From Ophiostoma sp. CBS 140.51 (lineage: Eukaryota; Ascomycota; Sordariomycetes; Ophiostomatales; Ophiostomataceae), in NCBI GenBank assembly GCA_029298735.1, contig JANSLP010000186.1, positions 1 to 61,956 of the forward strand: 61,956 nt of DNA, in the 5' to 3' direction. A model generated the notes under the pieces. It made no database searches, was not told where the DNA came from, and worked only from the letters and a program-made list of their open reading frames with translations. Shown one piece after another: positions 36,701-46,335 of this stretch (position 1 is its first letter; each line of letters begins with the position of its first letter). Position numbers and translations under genes: made by a program.

Positions 36701-37610
36701 CAAAAGCAAGTCTTCCGGCCGCTCCACGACCGAAACACCGGCGCCTGCCTCGTCGCCCTCGGGTACCCTGTCTCTCAAGGACCTCATCATCAAGCTTGCC
36801 GCCAAGGTCGAAGCAGCTCAAGCCCGCGACGCCGCAGCCAGCAGCAGCAGCGAGATGTCCGAGAACAAACAAGCCAACAACAAGGACAAGGACAAGGATG
36901 GCGAGGACGACAACTCTTCCACGTCAGAGTCACCTGTTTTGTTCAACTACAGCAATAGCATCGCCGAGCTTGTCGACGCGCCCAAGAACAAGCGATTCGA
37001 GCGTATTCTGTCTGAGATGATGGCCAGTTCCAAGGAGGGCAAGGCCCCGACCAAGGCAACGGCTACGCACAGCACGACCGAGACTCCCGAGACGCCTGAG
37101 AAGCCAGAGATTATTGGCATGATCATGACGATCCGCAACAAAGTCAACGGTCGCTACGTGGTGCGGCCCGAGAAGCTCAACAATGCCGACTCGTGGAAGG
37201 TCGAGTACGCCATTGAGGAGATTGAGACGAAGCGCGCGCGCACTCTGTATGACATGCTCAAGACGCGGCGCAAGGCGCTGCTGAGCAAGGACGGCAAGGA
37301 CGGCGGCAAGGATGGCAAGGATGACAAGGAGCCCGAGGGACTGGGAGAGTATGTCGCCGCTGCTGAGAAGAAGACAAACGCCAAGTCGGCCTTCAACCGC
37401 GAGTTTATGAACAAGCTCTACGCGCTGAGTGCCAAGGGCCGCCGGTACCGGAAGAACGAGAACCGTATTATGAGCAAGCGGCCTCTGCACGTCTACGGTG
37501 TGGAGGGTGCCATTGAGTGGGGAGAAGTGTTTGCCGACGAGATTGACGAGGAGGGCGAGGTGATTGATGAGCAGGCGGAGGAAAAGCGGAAGAAGGGGGA
37601 GACTGTATAA
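33735..37610 (+). CDS. PET127: mitochondrial Pet127 homologue
   Basis: Pet127 is a mitochondrial inner-membrane-associated protein needed for 5' processing and turnover of mitochondrial RNAs in yeast. Intronless, 1291 aa from ATG 33735. The N terminus MHQLARGGRLAAQPAHICTA is Arg-containing, lacks acids and fits a mitochondrial presequence. Residues 40-335 are Ala/Lys/Gln-rich and disordered. The Pet127 core runs from about 340 (KLPYRVSSVDSRDLALTPIE) to 735, with the block LHWKDGTYAIDADKEFD, the GTGMFDLKTRAVVSIRMD box and the DGIYVAFHNTQRIFGFQY box. A roughly 350-residue acidic insertion (DADADAEAEAEAK, AEVDADVDADAE) follows. Core-like sequence resumes near 1115-1260 (MTIRNKVNGRYVVRPEKLN; FMNKLYALSAKGRRYRKNE). 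It is much longer than the yeast protein (about 800 aa) because of the low-complexity parts. Confidence 0.93.
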   Translation: MHQLARGGRLAAQPAHICTACFVAFSRPMPATRSSLHSTAQQWSRQYEQQSADLSATETAAAGSSSAPPTTDAGKEAKQTTPRARKSKSASNNTNGSSAGNNLGGRKAMKSTKAAAKAAAQAKAGLGGAASQTQLKLWRETLEVLKKLETAQGRLAEQAAIATGVATEEMLSSGAASPEKGKDGAAPATSDKAAKGKKAIKVHTLEEKQAAVVAAKEAQDQVKMLTSALHLLKTVLSTQGPQQQQQHERKQQEEAQLGQPDSTAKGELPEGKLGKNAKKKLAKKKAEGAAQEEAKEGKDNKATISSSAAASAAASSKKASSSRKKTTGAAPGGPPAPRAIHKLPYRVSSVDSRDLALTPIEENQRPVPKLHYGLDRALFNPGVYHLQDPRSRVYNFDPYLASIMPLQEFDFNALKQYVTSSKDPTLISMAAKHKMKYSGSTSSMTSMLSHFHFLLSGWRPINAAHTTRSFTPESMSFTRITRGPAATFLHWKDGTYAIDADKEFDTANILSMLGKSMEKLLTLSKEDFEKYRVTRSHELTEEERNDPESFHYTTFGDFMMRSQLDAYDARLPGTGMFDLKTRAVVSIRMDAQDFQRGLGYEIRQRFGQWESFEREYFDMIRSAFLKYSLQVRMGRMDGIYVAFHNTQRIFGFQYISINEMDMALHGTEDTALGDREFKLSLHLLNAVLDKATERFPGRSLRLHIETRPSEAAPFMYIFATPVTDKEIAEVQDAGKESVEAFERNILGITAQESNDNDESNSLAESAADDADADAEAEAEAKERWEYDEYDFDDSYSVDVWETMRQKVEETMENEAQGVESVRDTIEDALEQSGLLRGRSPEETRAYVDALLEAITRTDTEAVAETILKGQDVDAEVDADVDADAESAAETEAASEVQSDVKAEAEAKEKVLEEAETEGDTEEKAEIETTSSTAEPDINAESVEAGNKTDDEAVIAESADEAISSTSGTSVSTYDLSQSVIDEDGDSNLDKSKSSGRSTTETPAPASSPSGTLSLKDLIIKLAAKVEAAQARDAAASSSSEMSENKQANNKDKDKDGEDDNSSTSESPVLFNYSNSIAELVDAPKNKRFERILSEMMASSKEGKAPTKATATHSTTETPETPEKPEIIGMIMTIRNKVNGRYVVRPEKLNNADSWKVEYAIEEIETKRARTLYDMLKTRRKALLSKDGKDGGKDGKDDKEPEGLGEYVAAAEKKTNAKSAFNREFMNKLYALSAKGRRYRKNENRIMSKRPLHVYGVEGAIEWGEVFADEIDEEGEVIDEQAEEKRKKGETV

Positions 37611-38290
37611 TTATTCTTGTATTCATATTCCAGCGAGACCCATCTCTAGTTAGTTAGATACGGCATTCAAGGCATAGCCCACTCTACATGCATGAAATGA
37701 TCTATCAGATGACAGTTGAGCGTGTTTATATACCGTAGGATGCTGGTGGTAATGAGAAAGTTAAGAGAGAGAGAGAGAGAAGAGCAGCTTGATTGTTTTG
37801 TATTTTTAATTTGAAAGTCAAATACTTTGAATAATATAATACCCAAATACAATAATAAAATATTCAAAAATAATAATTGTACCAAGAATCGACAAGAGAA
37901 AAATGCAGTCTTTCTCAGAATTCATTTCAGCTTAGACTTATGTCTTTTGAATAATACAAAATAGAAAAATAGCAGAATTGGGGAAAGACACTGAATAAGG
38001 TTACTTTTCACGAGAAAAAGTTCCAAAGAAATAAAGTGGCCGAAGTGGCTCAAGCATCCGAGTATCGTTGAAACCAACGGCTGGTGCTTGGTGCTGTCTG
38101 ACAGGGCGTAGGAGCCGCTGACGACAGCGAACGCGGAACAAGTGGGCACTAGGGCCGCTGTCTCCAAGGGACTTTGTTTCCCCTCGCAGCGTGGGTTCAC
38201 GCTAAAGGATTAAGATCAACGACGAACGACCCGGCCGCCACCTTCCCCGTCATATCGCAGCTTTCCCCTTCTTTTCATGGATTGACTAAA
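37611..38290. other. intergenic region
   Basis: AT-rich 3' flank of PET127 with a short GA microsatellite at 37764-37781. A tRNA A-box look-alike at 38037-38055 has no matching B box. No gene seen. Confidence 0.5.
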
Positions 38291-38394
38291 ATTTTATCAT
38301 TTTATCATTTTATCATTTTATCATTTTATCATTTTATCATTTTATCATTTTATCATTTTATCATTTTATCATTTTATCATTTTATCATTTTATC
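38291..38394. repeat. perfect 13-copy octamer tandem repeat (ATTTTATC)13
   Basis: Exactly 104 nt, thirteen uninterrupted copies of ATTTTATC. It ends 80 bp before the start codon of the damaged Zn2Cys6 gene, so it occupies the promoter position. The copies are perfect, which implies recent expansion or homogenisation. Confidence 0.98.
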
Positions 38395-38474
38395 AATTTT
38401 TTATTGCGACTCACCAGGCGCATCTTTGCTACCAAAGTCTCGATACAGCACAATCCATCCTCCCTTTGACGACC

Positions 38475-40233
38475 ATGGACAACCATCTCGCCCATCGAAG
38501 ACCAGGGCCTCGATTATACCACAAGTTGCGTCTTGGATGCATGCGCTGCAAGGCGTAGCGTGTCAGGGTGAGCAACCACGAGAAGCACGGGGCAACCCTC
38601 TATACCTGCCGTGTGCCACAAAAGAGCTCGAACTGGCGACTCATGCTTTCAGTGCGACGAGAAGCGCCCTGCTTGCTCCTGATGTAGCCGGCACCTCGTC
38701 GAGTGCGTATACCCACCACCAGACAGCCTTGGGCTTCATGGTTCAGTGCCCTTGCGTCCCATCGACAACAGCAAAAACGGATCGAGCATCGGAAGCCGGA
38801 AGACACGGCGCCGGAGTCGGGCAGCTGAGGTGTCGTCAAAACACACCGACGCGCCTGCTACCGGCGAAATCGCGCCATCTTCATCCGACGACGACCGTTT
38901 CCTTGTCAGTGGCTATCAGGCGGCCACCGCCGATGAGGCCAACCAAGACAGCCTCGATAGCTTTCTCGACTCGGCCGAATCTCGTGCCCGCCGCCTGACG
39001 GAGCTGCGCCTCTTACACCACTACCTGCTGCAACAGACTTGGACGTTTGGACAGGCGCCGATACCGGGGGCAGTTGATACTGGCAGTAGTAATGGGAGTA
39101 TCGGTGCGGGCAGTGTGAATGGCAGTGATGAGCAGGACCCCTTTATTTGGGCTGTTGACCTTGTAGGTCGTGCCATCGAGGGTGACGGGCAAGACAGTAT
39201 TCTGTATGTGCTGCTGGCGCATTCAGCACTGGGTCTTTGGGTTGGCCACAGCAGTGCCAGTGACGATCGAAAAGACCGTGAGACGCGGACTGCCAACCGT
39301 CTATTGCACCAGCAGTAACTGGCACTGGCCTTGCGGGCCCAGAGGCGGGCAGTCGCTGCTCTTCTAGCGACGTCGTCATCAACAGAGGCGCCCAAGACAT
39401 CGACAACTGAGGCACAGTCGACGCCGTCATCTGCCACGACAACATCGCCAACTGCTATTGAACTCGCCGATGCCGTTGGCACTGCCAGTGTCCTGCTGGT
39501 GAACCACAGCTTTGCACTCGTGCAGACGTTAGCACTCGAACCGTGGCAGCCACCCCACGAGTGGTTGCAAATGGGCCGAGGTGCGATGCAGGTTATGGAG
39601 GTGGCCAAGGGTTATCTTGGTGGGACACTGGTACGCGAGAAAAAGAGACGAGAGGATGCAGTAATCGCGTCGGCAGCAGCAGTACGGGGCCGGCGAAGCC
39701 AACACCCGTTGCCACCACCGCCCCCTTCATCACGTGAAAGCAAAGAGTATCCCAGCCTTGTGGCCAAGCTGCTGCACGGGGCCGATATGTTTTCGCCAGC
39801 ATGGGCAGCGCCTTATCTGTGGCTGTTAGAAGAGCCTGTATCAGATCCAGACCGGAGTGCTAGAGATGCGAATGGCGACGGCAAATATGAGTACGACGGC
39901 GGGGAAGACAAAACGTCCGAGGGTGGTAGTGGTACTTCACTTGCCCCATATTATGCCACCCTTGCGTACATTGGCTGGTGTGCTGCCGCCGTTGCTCGCC
40001 CCGATGAGCCCATCAACACCATTTGTCGTCGCCTGGAGGGCGCTGCGTACTGGTTTCCCGGCGCACTCGAAGAACGTCTGCGGCAGAGGCGGCCACGGGC
40101 CCGGCCACTCCGGCCCCGGGTCGAGAAGGCGCGAGGTGTGGATGACGGGCTCGGCAGGTCGACGCCAAGTAGCGGCTATCTATGCGGCGCTGCCAGCACG
40201 ATGGAAGCCAAAGTAGTACCACTGTTAGAGTGA
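38475..40233 (+). pseudogene. UPC2-like Zn2Cys6 transcription factor with three in-frame stops
   Basis: Two exons, 38475-38567 and 38653-40233, with an intron starting GTGAGC and ending TTTCAG, give a 557-codon frame interrupted by TAG (38556-38558), TGA (38680-38682) and TAA (39316-39318). The first two fall inside the DNA-binding domain: GCMRCKA-stop-RVR then CDEKRPACS-stop-CSRHLVEC. All six zinc-binding Cys remain, spaced C-x2-C-x6-C-x6-C-x2-C-x6-C, and the intron sits where many Zn2Cys6 genes have one. The body resembles the sterol-uptake-control (UPC2/Ecm22-like) family: LTELRLLHHYLLQQTW, DPFIWAVDLVGRAIEG, ASVLLVNHSFALVQTLAL. There are no frameshifts. The three stops could each come from one C-to-T change (CAG, CGA, CAA). 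It is probably a young pseudogene; recoding or sequence error remain possible. The 3' end may be incomplete. Confidence 0.85.
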
Positions 40234-40695
40234 GTTTGCTATCCAAGCAGTAACGAAACAATATAATAATGAAGCAGGAAAACAGAACAAGCATTTGAAA
40301 GGGGACATCTAGAATATTTCAATGGACGCTATTGTAAATGACAAAACGGTAAGGAAGCCATGCAATTCTTCCAACTTTTGTATCACCCACTTCCTAGTAG
40401 AACACGATGATCGACTTTGAGCTAGCCATTCATTGCCCCCTCTTCATGTTGATTTCCCCATGAAACGCCATCGCTGTGCAAGTAGAAAAAAGAAAGAAAG
40501 AATAGCTGGATAAAAAAAAGAAACGAAAGACACTGTAGCCCTGCTAGTATTCTGAACGTAGGTAGCCAAGAAATAGTAAATAGATAGTAGCTCTCGTGAG
40601 CTAAGTGGAAATGAATCGAATGACAAAACGGCCAACTGCATCTTTCTCACTCCCTGAGGTGATCTTCACTGCAGACGACCGTATATAACGTACGT
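40234..40695. other. convergent intergenic region
   Basis: Shared 3' flank of the damaged regulator and the rhomboid gene; A/T-rich, no gene seen. Confidence 0.5.
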
Positions 40696-42507
40696 CTAGA
40701 AGAGGTTGGCCAGGCGCGGCGCTGCATTGGAGAAAACGTCACGCTTTGTAGATGTGTTGGTCAACTGCAGGTTGCCAATGTCACACCAATTGTTCACGGG
40801 CTAATTGATACTGTTAGCAAGCATTTCAATGAAGTAGAAAGTGTAGAAGTGGATAAAACTCACCAGACAGCTCAGGTACTTGCACCAGCCGCAGGTGTGG
40901 TGGTAGATATAGAAGTTGTTGAGCAGAAGGATAAAGACAACAATCACCAGGACAATGGCACCCATGCGCAGAAGCCACCATGCCCACCACAGCGGCTTGC
41001 GGCCCTTAAAGAAGCCAACAGGGTTACGCGCAAAGTTCGATGTCGTGAGGTTGTCCGAGTATGTGCCGCTGACGGACGCATAGGACGTGTCGTCGCCAAT
41101 ACGCCGGCGCAGCGCGTTGGGTGAATGCAAGACGGAAATGCCTAGGGCCAGGCCCATGAGGAAACCGCCAATGTGAGAGAAGTTGTCGAGACCCGGCAGC
41201 AGACCTAGCACGAAGGAGATGACAATGTCGAGAACGATAAACAGTAGGTCCTTGACGGGGTTGCGGCGGTCTTTCCAAGAGTAGAGAAGATCCAGAAGCG
41301 TAAGCGCAATGATGCCGAAGAGGGAGCCCGATGCGCCTGTGGACGAGATGCCAGTAGCTGCGTAGTTGCCGCCCATAACAAAACCGAAGATTCCGGAAGA
41401 GACGTAGACCAAGAAGAATCGAATGGAGCCGATAGAGCGCTCCATGTCACGGCCCATGGTCAGCTGTAGCAGCAGGTTGAAGCCAATGTGGATAACACCG
41501 GCATGCAAGAACATGGGCACGATGAAGCGGAACCACTGGTTCGGCTCAGGGCTCTGCTTGGCGTTGCCGTCGTAAAGGGGGTTGGGGACACCGTTGAAGC
41601 CGCAGAGCTGCGATAGGGTGCACTGGTTGGACGGGTCGGAGGCGTCGCTGGTTGTGCTGTTGGGGCAGGGCCAATCTATGGCCACGGTGGACGACTGAAC
41701 GCCGTTAACGTTGTGCATACAGGGGACGAAGCGAGAGCCCATGTTGATGAGGACGTAGGTCGAGGGACCGATCATTGGGTTGAAGCTGGGGTGGATCATG
41801 ATGGGGGAGCCTGTCAAGATGCCGTTCTTAACAATTTCGGCGATAAACACGGCAACTTGCGCAATGGTGAAGATGTAGACAACGAAAGGGATGCGCTTGC
41901 GGTTGTTGGCACCGAGCATACCCAGCTCACCGAAACGCACGCCCTTGCGACCGTTGCCTCCAGCGCCAGGCGGCAGCTCACCGGCCATACCGCCGTGAGG
42001 GGCATCATAGACATGGTCTGGCGACTCAGCGCCGCCAAGCTTATTGCCGGCGCGGTCACGCAGCGGGATGCCGTCGGGTCCAACAGATGCTGCAAGCATA
42101 TTGTCTTCGGAGGGTGAGCGATTCGGTGCACCGTAGTAGGATGTATCGGCGCCTCCTGGGACGTTGCTGTTTTGGCGCGATGCCGCTGGGTACATGTGGT
42201 CGTCGAAGACGGTTTCGAAGGGCGAAGGACTGACACCACGGCCGTTGCCACCAGCGCCGTAGGTATTCCGAGCCTGGGCTTCTGGGTCGGCAAGGCGCTG
42301 TTGTGAGCTGTAGGCTGGCGGTGTAGAGTTCATGTAGGTGGAGGATGCGGCGGCTGATGGGTTGTCGTAGGCCGTGCTGTTGTAATAAGGCGACGGTGAC
42401 TGTCGCTGACGAGCGCTCGCATCGGCGTAGTCGTAGCTGGGATTGTAGCCCTGCGACTGCGACGGGTAGCCGCCAGATGCGTAGTCGTTGGAATATTGCC
42501 GAGACAT
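40696..42507 (-). CDS. rhomboid-family intramembrane serine protease
   Basis: Cleaves membrane proteins within the bilayer; probably in the secretory pathway, since no mitochondrial presequence is visible. Two exons, 42507-40864 and 40800-40696, give 582 aa. The 63-nt intron starts GTGAGT, has a GCTAAC branch and ends ATTAG; splicing replaces a short read-through tail with PVNNWCDIGNLQLTN...RLANLF. Residues 1-200 are Tyr/Ser/Gly/Gln-rich and cytosolic-like. The first TM segment follows at about 208-228, then a 120-residue Cys-containing loop, then six more hydrophobic segments. The catalytic pair is present: Ser393 in GASGSLFG and His445 in NFSHIGGF. The conserved loop motif HAGVIHIGFNLLLQ and the R..GS..F start of TM3 also fit. 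The seventh segment is followed by a Cys-rich CGWCKYLSC tail. Confidence 0.94.
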
Positions 42508-45280
42508 GGTATGGTAGAGGAGAGTATGCTGAGAAAAAAGACAGAAAAGGAGGAGGAAGGAATAAAGCGAGAAAAAAAAGGCCGAAGCGGAGGGAACAAG
42601 AGGAGAGGAAATGAGCCTTTCCAGACGGCAGGTGCGGAGGGCGGCCGTGCTCCCTGATTGGGGATATTGATGTTTGTTATGCCTTGTGAAAGGAGCGAAA
42701 GAGAGTAGAGTCGTAGAGCGGGATACTGTGTTCTCCTTCTATTTTCGAGGCTGCTTTTTTGTTATTTTGTTTCTAATCCCCTTTTCGGCTACAGGTGCAG
42801 TTCGAGCAACGGGCGAAAGGGTCCGGCGGTTGCGGGAGTGCGCAGTTTGCAGGAGGAGATGGGCCGTTTCGTCGGGTCGTTGCAGCTTGTTGGTCGATGA
42901 CGGCCCCCTTATTTTCTTTGTCGCCGGGAAGCAAAGGCAGGCACAAAAGCGTTGGCCGAGAGGAAACGAGAGACTTTCAGCACTTCTTGCGCTGTTGCGT
43001 GTTTGTTTTCGGGTATTCTCGTTTCGAGAGCGTTGTTGGGTATACTCAGTAGAGAGAGAGAGAGAGGATCGAGGGAGACGCGGAAAAGGGCGCTCGGAGT
43101 GTTGCAATGTTGCATTCAGTTGTCCGTAATGTAATAATAACGTTCGAATTTAAGGTGAGACTCAATTTCGCGTTGTGTTTCTTTCAGTGCTTTTTTCTCC
43201 GTTGTGGAATTTCCCGTTCAGGGGTTAGGCTGCTTTAGGCTGGAGACTGAAGTAGGAAAGAGGCAGAGGGGAAATGAGGAAGAAAGGGAAGGCACAGATG
43301 CGGGTTTGGGAGAAGGAGAAAAAGTGAAAGAACGAAAAAAGAAAACGAGGACAAAAGAGGAAGTAAGGGAGGGAAGGACAACAAAAGAAAAAGAGAACAG
43401 GAACAAGAAGAAGGTGCGATGTGAGAAAGAAGGCTGCACTACGGAGTACACATACAAAGTATTTGGCAGAGTGGGCGAGAACAGGGCAGGATGCCTCGGG
43501 GGCGGGAGGGCGCATTACGGGCAGGCAATATCCACAGGCGTCTCTCGGCTTCTCACGCACGAAACAACAGACAACACCACCACACATCACACATGTTTGC
43601 GTGCGGATAGATGAGACGGCTGAGAATAGTTGAGCTCTGGACAGCTGGACAGCTGGGTAACTTTGCTGTTCGCTTTGTTTTCGCGTCGTTTTCCCTGCCT
43701 CCTTGTGCTTGGCTCGTTGGCTGTGCTTCTCCTCTTTCTCTTTGCCCTGAGTCCCTGACACCCTCCTTTGCGTCCTTTGCGTCCTTTGCGGCAGTGCAAC
43801 GGCTGACCAGCTGGATTAGCTGCTGGATAGGCCAGGAACGCGTTTCGTTTTGTGCTAGCAGATGGCGCTGGACAACGCCGCGAATTCTGTTAGTGCACAG
43901 GCTCAGTCGCGGCGCATAAATGTACTCCACAGGACCGACCACACGTCAGGAGACGAGGTACCTTTCGTACCTTTCGTATGCGTGCGGAGTACTCCTGCTG
44001 GGTGTGTTGTGTTCCAATTTTAGAAAGAGCTGGCGGCGGTAACGAGCCACAAGAAAGTGCCTGCCGTATTGCAGTAAACTGTACTTCCTATGTAAAACAG
44101 ACGCTCTTTGGATGCATCGATTTTGCCTCACACACACACTTTTTTTTTCTTTTCCTTCCGTCGTCTCGTCGTCTTTAGGTTTTCGCTCGGCCTGTTTCAG
44201 CTCGTGCCCGTTGGCGGACGGACCTGTAACGCCAGTGTGTGTGTGGAAAGGCGCTGGTCGGGTGGTTTTGAGTGGATTGCCCCAATTGCATGTGTGGCAC
44301 CGAAAAGACGTGGTATTTTATGGGGCGCCTGCCTACTTGGCATGTTGTCTGCCACCAGCCACCTGTTTGGTCCCCTGTTTTCCGAAGACCAAAACTGAGC
44401 GAGCAAGAAAGCACTGGCCGAACTGGCTAGGAAGCAAACCAAGAAACATCAGGAAAAAAGGAGGATGCCAGCAGGAATGCACATTGTCGACCAACTTTAC
44501 GACAGCCACTTTTCGAGCTATTCTCTCCACGCGCCCAGCCTCTTTTTTACTTTTATTTTCGGTGGTATTCTGGAAATCTGTGTTGCTTGACACTTGACAA
44601 CTATTTCGACCATTTCTCGCTGCTGGGTTTACACATTTATGCATCTCTCCACTGCGGTGCAAAAAGCTGACGCGTTCGCACTTCCTTTCAGCGCTACTGT
44701 GTACTTGTATTGTGCCTTTTCTGCCCAGCGACTGCACACCGGCTCTGGTTGGGAGGACTCTCTGTGCTTGTCCCACTCTTTGCATACGTGGATGGCTTGG
44801 AAGTGCGCATGCGACACGAATGCCGAATGCCACCCACAAGTCGATAATAATAAGGTGAATGAACATGCCTCGCATGCTTGACAGCATGCCGGGTCAACTG
44901 AAGTCAAAATCAGCCTTGTCAACCCAGAGATCTGCCGATGCCGCTCTTGTGCCAGGCCTGGACCCCTGCCGCTTCTGAAGGAAGCCACACGGCAACACGT
45001 CATGAAGTTTTTAGAGGCAAAAGTCTTCGATGTACAAGTACGACCGACGGCGTTCGAGTGTACACAGTAGGTGAAAAGAGTAAGGTTTGTTTTTGCGTGG
45101 TATGTACAGTTTGTCCACCGTGACATCCCGTTCTAGTATGTCCTTTTGGTATGTGCCCTATGCCCTGCCAACGCCGCTTTTGAAATGATGCTATGCTTCC
45201 CCCCTTCTCGATAAAATTTGTGTCGTTTTGGTCGTCATTTTTGTCTCTTGTTTCTCTGCCTTTCACCAGCCGCGGCCACG
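42508..45280. other. 2.8-kb intergenic region
   Basis: Upstream region of the rhomboid gene and 3' flank of the next minus-strand gene. It contains a GA microsatellite (43049-43066), three tandem copies of GTCCTTTGC (43769-43795) and a purine-rich stretch (43,250-43,420). Open frames overlap on both strands and look non-coding. Confidence 0.5.
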
Positions 45281-45922
45281 TTACTTGCTAGAGTTCTCTG
45301 ACTTCGTTGGCGTCGGCGTTGCCGGTGCCGCCTGACCCTCCTCGGGCTTCTTGTCCTTGCCCATCAAGTCCGTTGCCACCTCGCCAATCTGGTTCATGAT
45401 CAGATCCCAGTAGCCGCCGCCCGACTCCAGCGTCTCCCGCTCCTTCCGCGCACGCTCCACGACCCAGTCCTCCTTCGGATTCGCAGCTGCACTGCCAGCT
45501 GCACCGCCAGCTGCACCGGTCGTCGCAGTGCCCTCCAGAAGCTGTCGCCGCCGTTCACGCTCGGCGCGCATGGCCTTCTGGCGCTCTATTGCGGCCGGTG
45601 GGAGATCTTGCGACTGGAGTTCGTTGAACTGGTTGGCGCGGCGCTGGAAGCGCTGGTAGATGGACTGACCCGTGTAGTCGTAGGCGAGCTGGGACGTGGC
45701 AAAGAAGAAACTGGTTGCGAACAATAGACTGCGCACACCAAGCCGCCGGGGTGGCAGCACCAGGCCGATGGGGCCCAGGATGGCCGCGCCGACGGCAAAC
45801 GCATGCTGCAGCGGGGGTGTGCCGTAGTATGGCATATGTTGTGCTGATGTGGAAGAGGAAGAGGAGTCGGCGGGTACTGCTGCCGCCGGCAGCTCGGCGC
45901 TCGGTTGTGGCGATTTGGACAT
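45281..45922 (-). CDS. small two-TM fungal membrane protein, unknown function
   Basis: Intronless, 213 aa from ATG 45922 (context ACAAAATGTCC, A at -3). The frame stays open to ATG 46045 (254 aa), but that ATG has T at -3 and the extra residues look like translated leader. Residues 1-28 are Ser/Ala-rich. Two hydrophobic segments lie near 36-55 (FAVGAAILGPIGLVLPP) and 60-78 (SLLFATSFFFATSQLA), followed by YDYTGQSIYQRFQRRANQFN. The C-terminal half is charged and coiled (IERQKAMRAERERRRQLLEG). Similar fungal proteins are often labelled 'rhomboid family', but there is no GxSG serine or catalytic His here, so that label would be wrong. The topology suggests an organelle membrane protein. Confidence 0.8.
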   Translation of the reverse strand: MSKSPQPSAELPAAAVPADSSSSSTSAQHMPYYGTPPLQHAFAVGAAILGPIGLVLPPRRLGVRSLLFATSFFFATSQLAYDYTGQSIYQRFQRRANQFNELQSQDLPPAAIERQKAMRAERERRRQLLEGTATTGAAGGAAGSAAANPKEDWVVERARKERETLESGGGYWDLIMNQIGEVATDLMGKDKKPEEGQAAPATPTPTKSENSSK

Positions 45923-46335
45923 TTTGTGTGTGGTTATATTCGTCCTCTGCGTGAAATACGCCTGTAGAGAGATCCGTTCAACTTGGCTTGCGATTCCGAG
46001 GGTCGAAGTCAATGTGAGGTCAAGAATCGGCTGAGAGCGGGACATGAAGCAAAAAAATTATGGGAGAACGGCTAGTGGCGCTGGGATAAAACTGACCAAT
46101 CACATATCACGAACACTCATTCAACGTTAAGTTGCAATTGCTTCTCTTTCTAAGTATCAGAACATATTTTCTGCAAATACTCCGATGGCAATAAATATTA
46201 GAAAAAAACTAAAGATATCAATTTAAACTAGTCTATATCGGCTGAGAACACCAACAAGAAATTCTACTGTGTACATAAGGCTGCAATAAATAAAATGCTA
46301 AAAACGAGAGAGAGAACGCTGCTGGCCACTGCCCA
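45923..46335. other. intergenic region
   Basis: Short AT-rich spacer between two minus-strand genes; leader and promoter of the 213-aa gene. Nothing else seen. Confidence 0.5.

Noticed and set aside
34803..36872. Minus- and alternate-frame ORFs inside PET127
   Set aside because: The plus frame shows a clear family match; the others are shadows of its biased composition.
38036..38110. tRNA-Ser/Leu A-box look-alike
   Set aside because: The anticodon stem does not pair and there is no B box at a workable distance.
45923..46045. 41-residue N-terminal extension of the two-TM protein
   Set aside because: Its ATG has a poor context (T at -3) and the segment reads like leader; ATG 45922 has a much better context.
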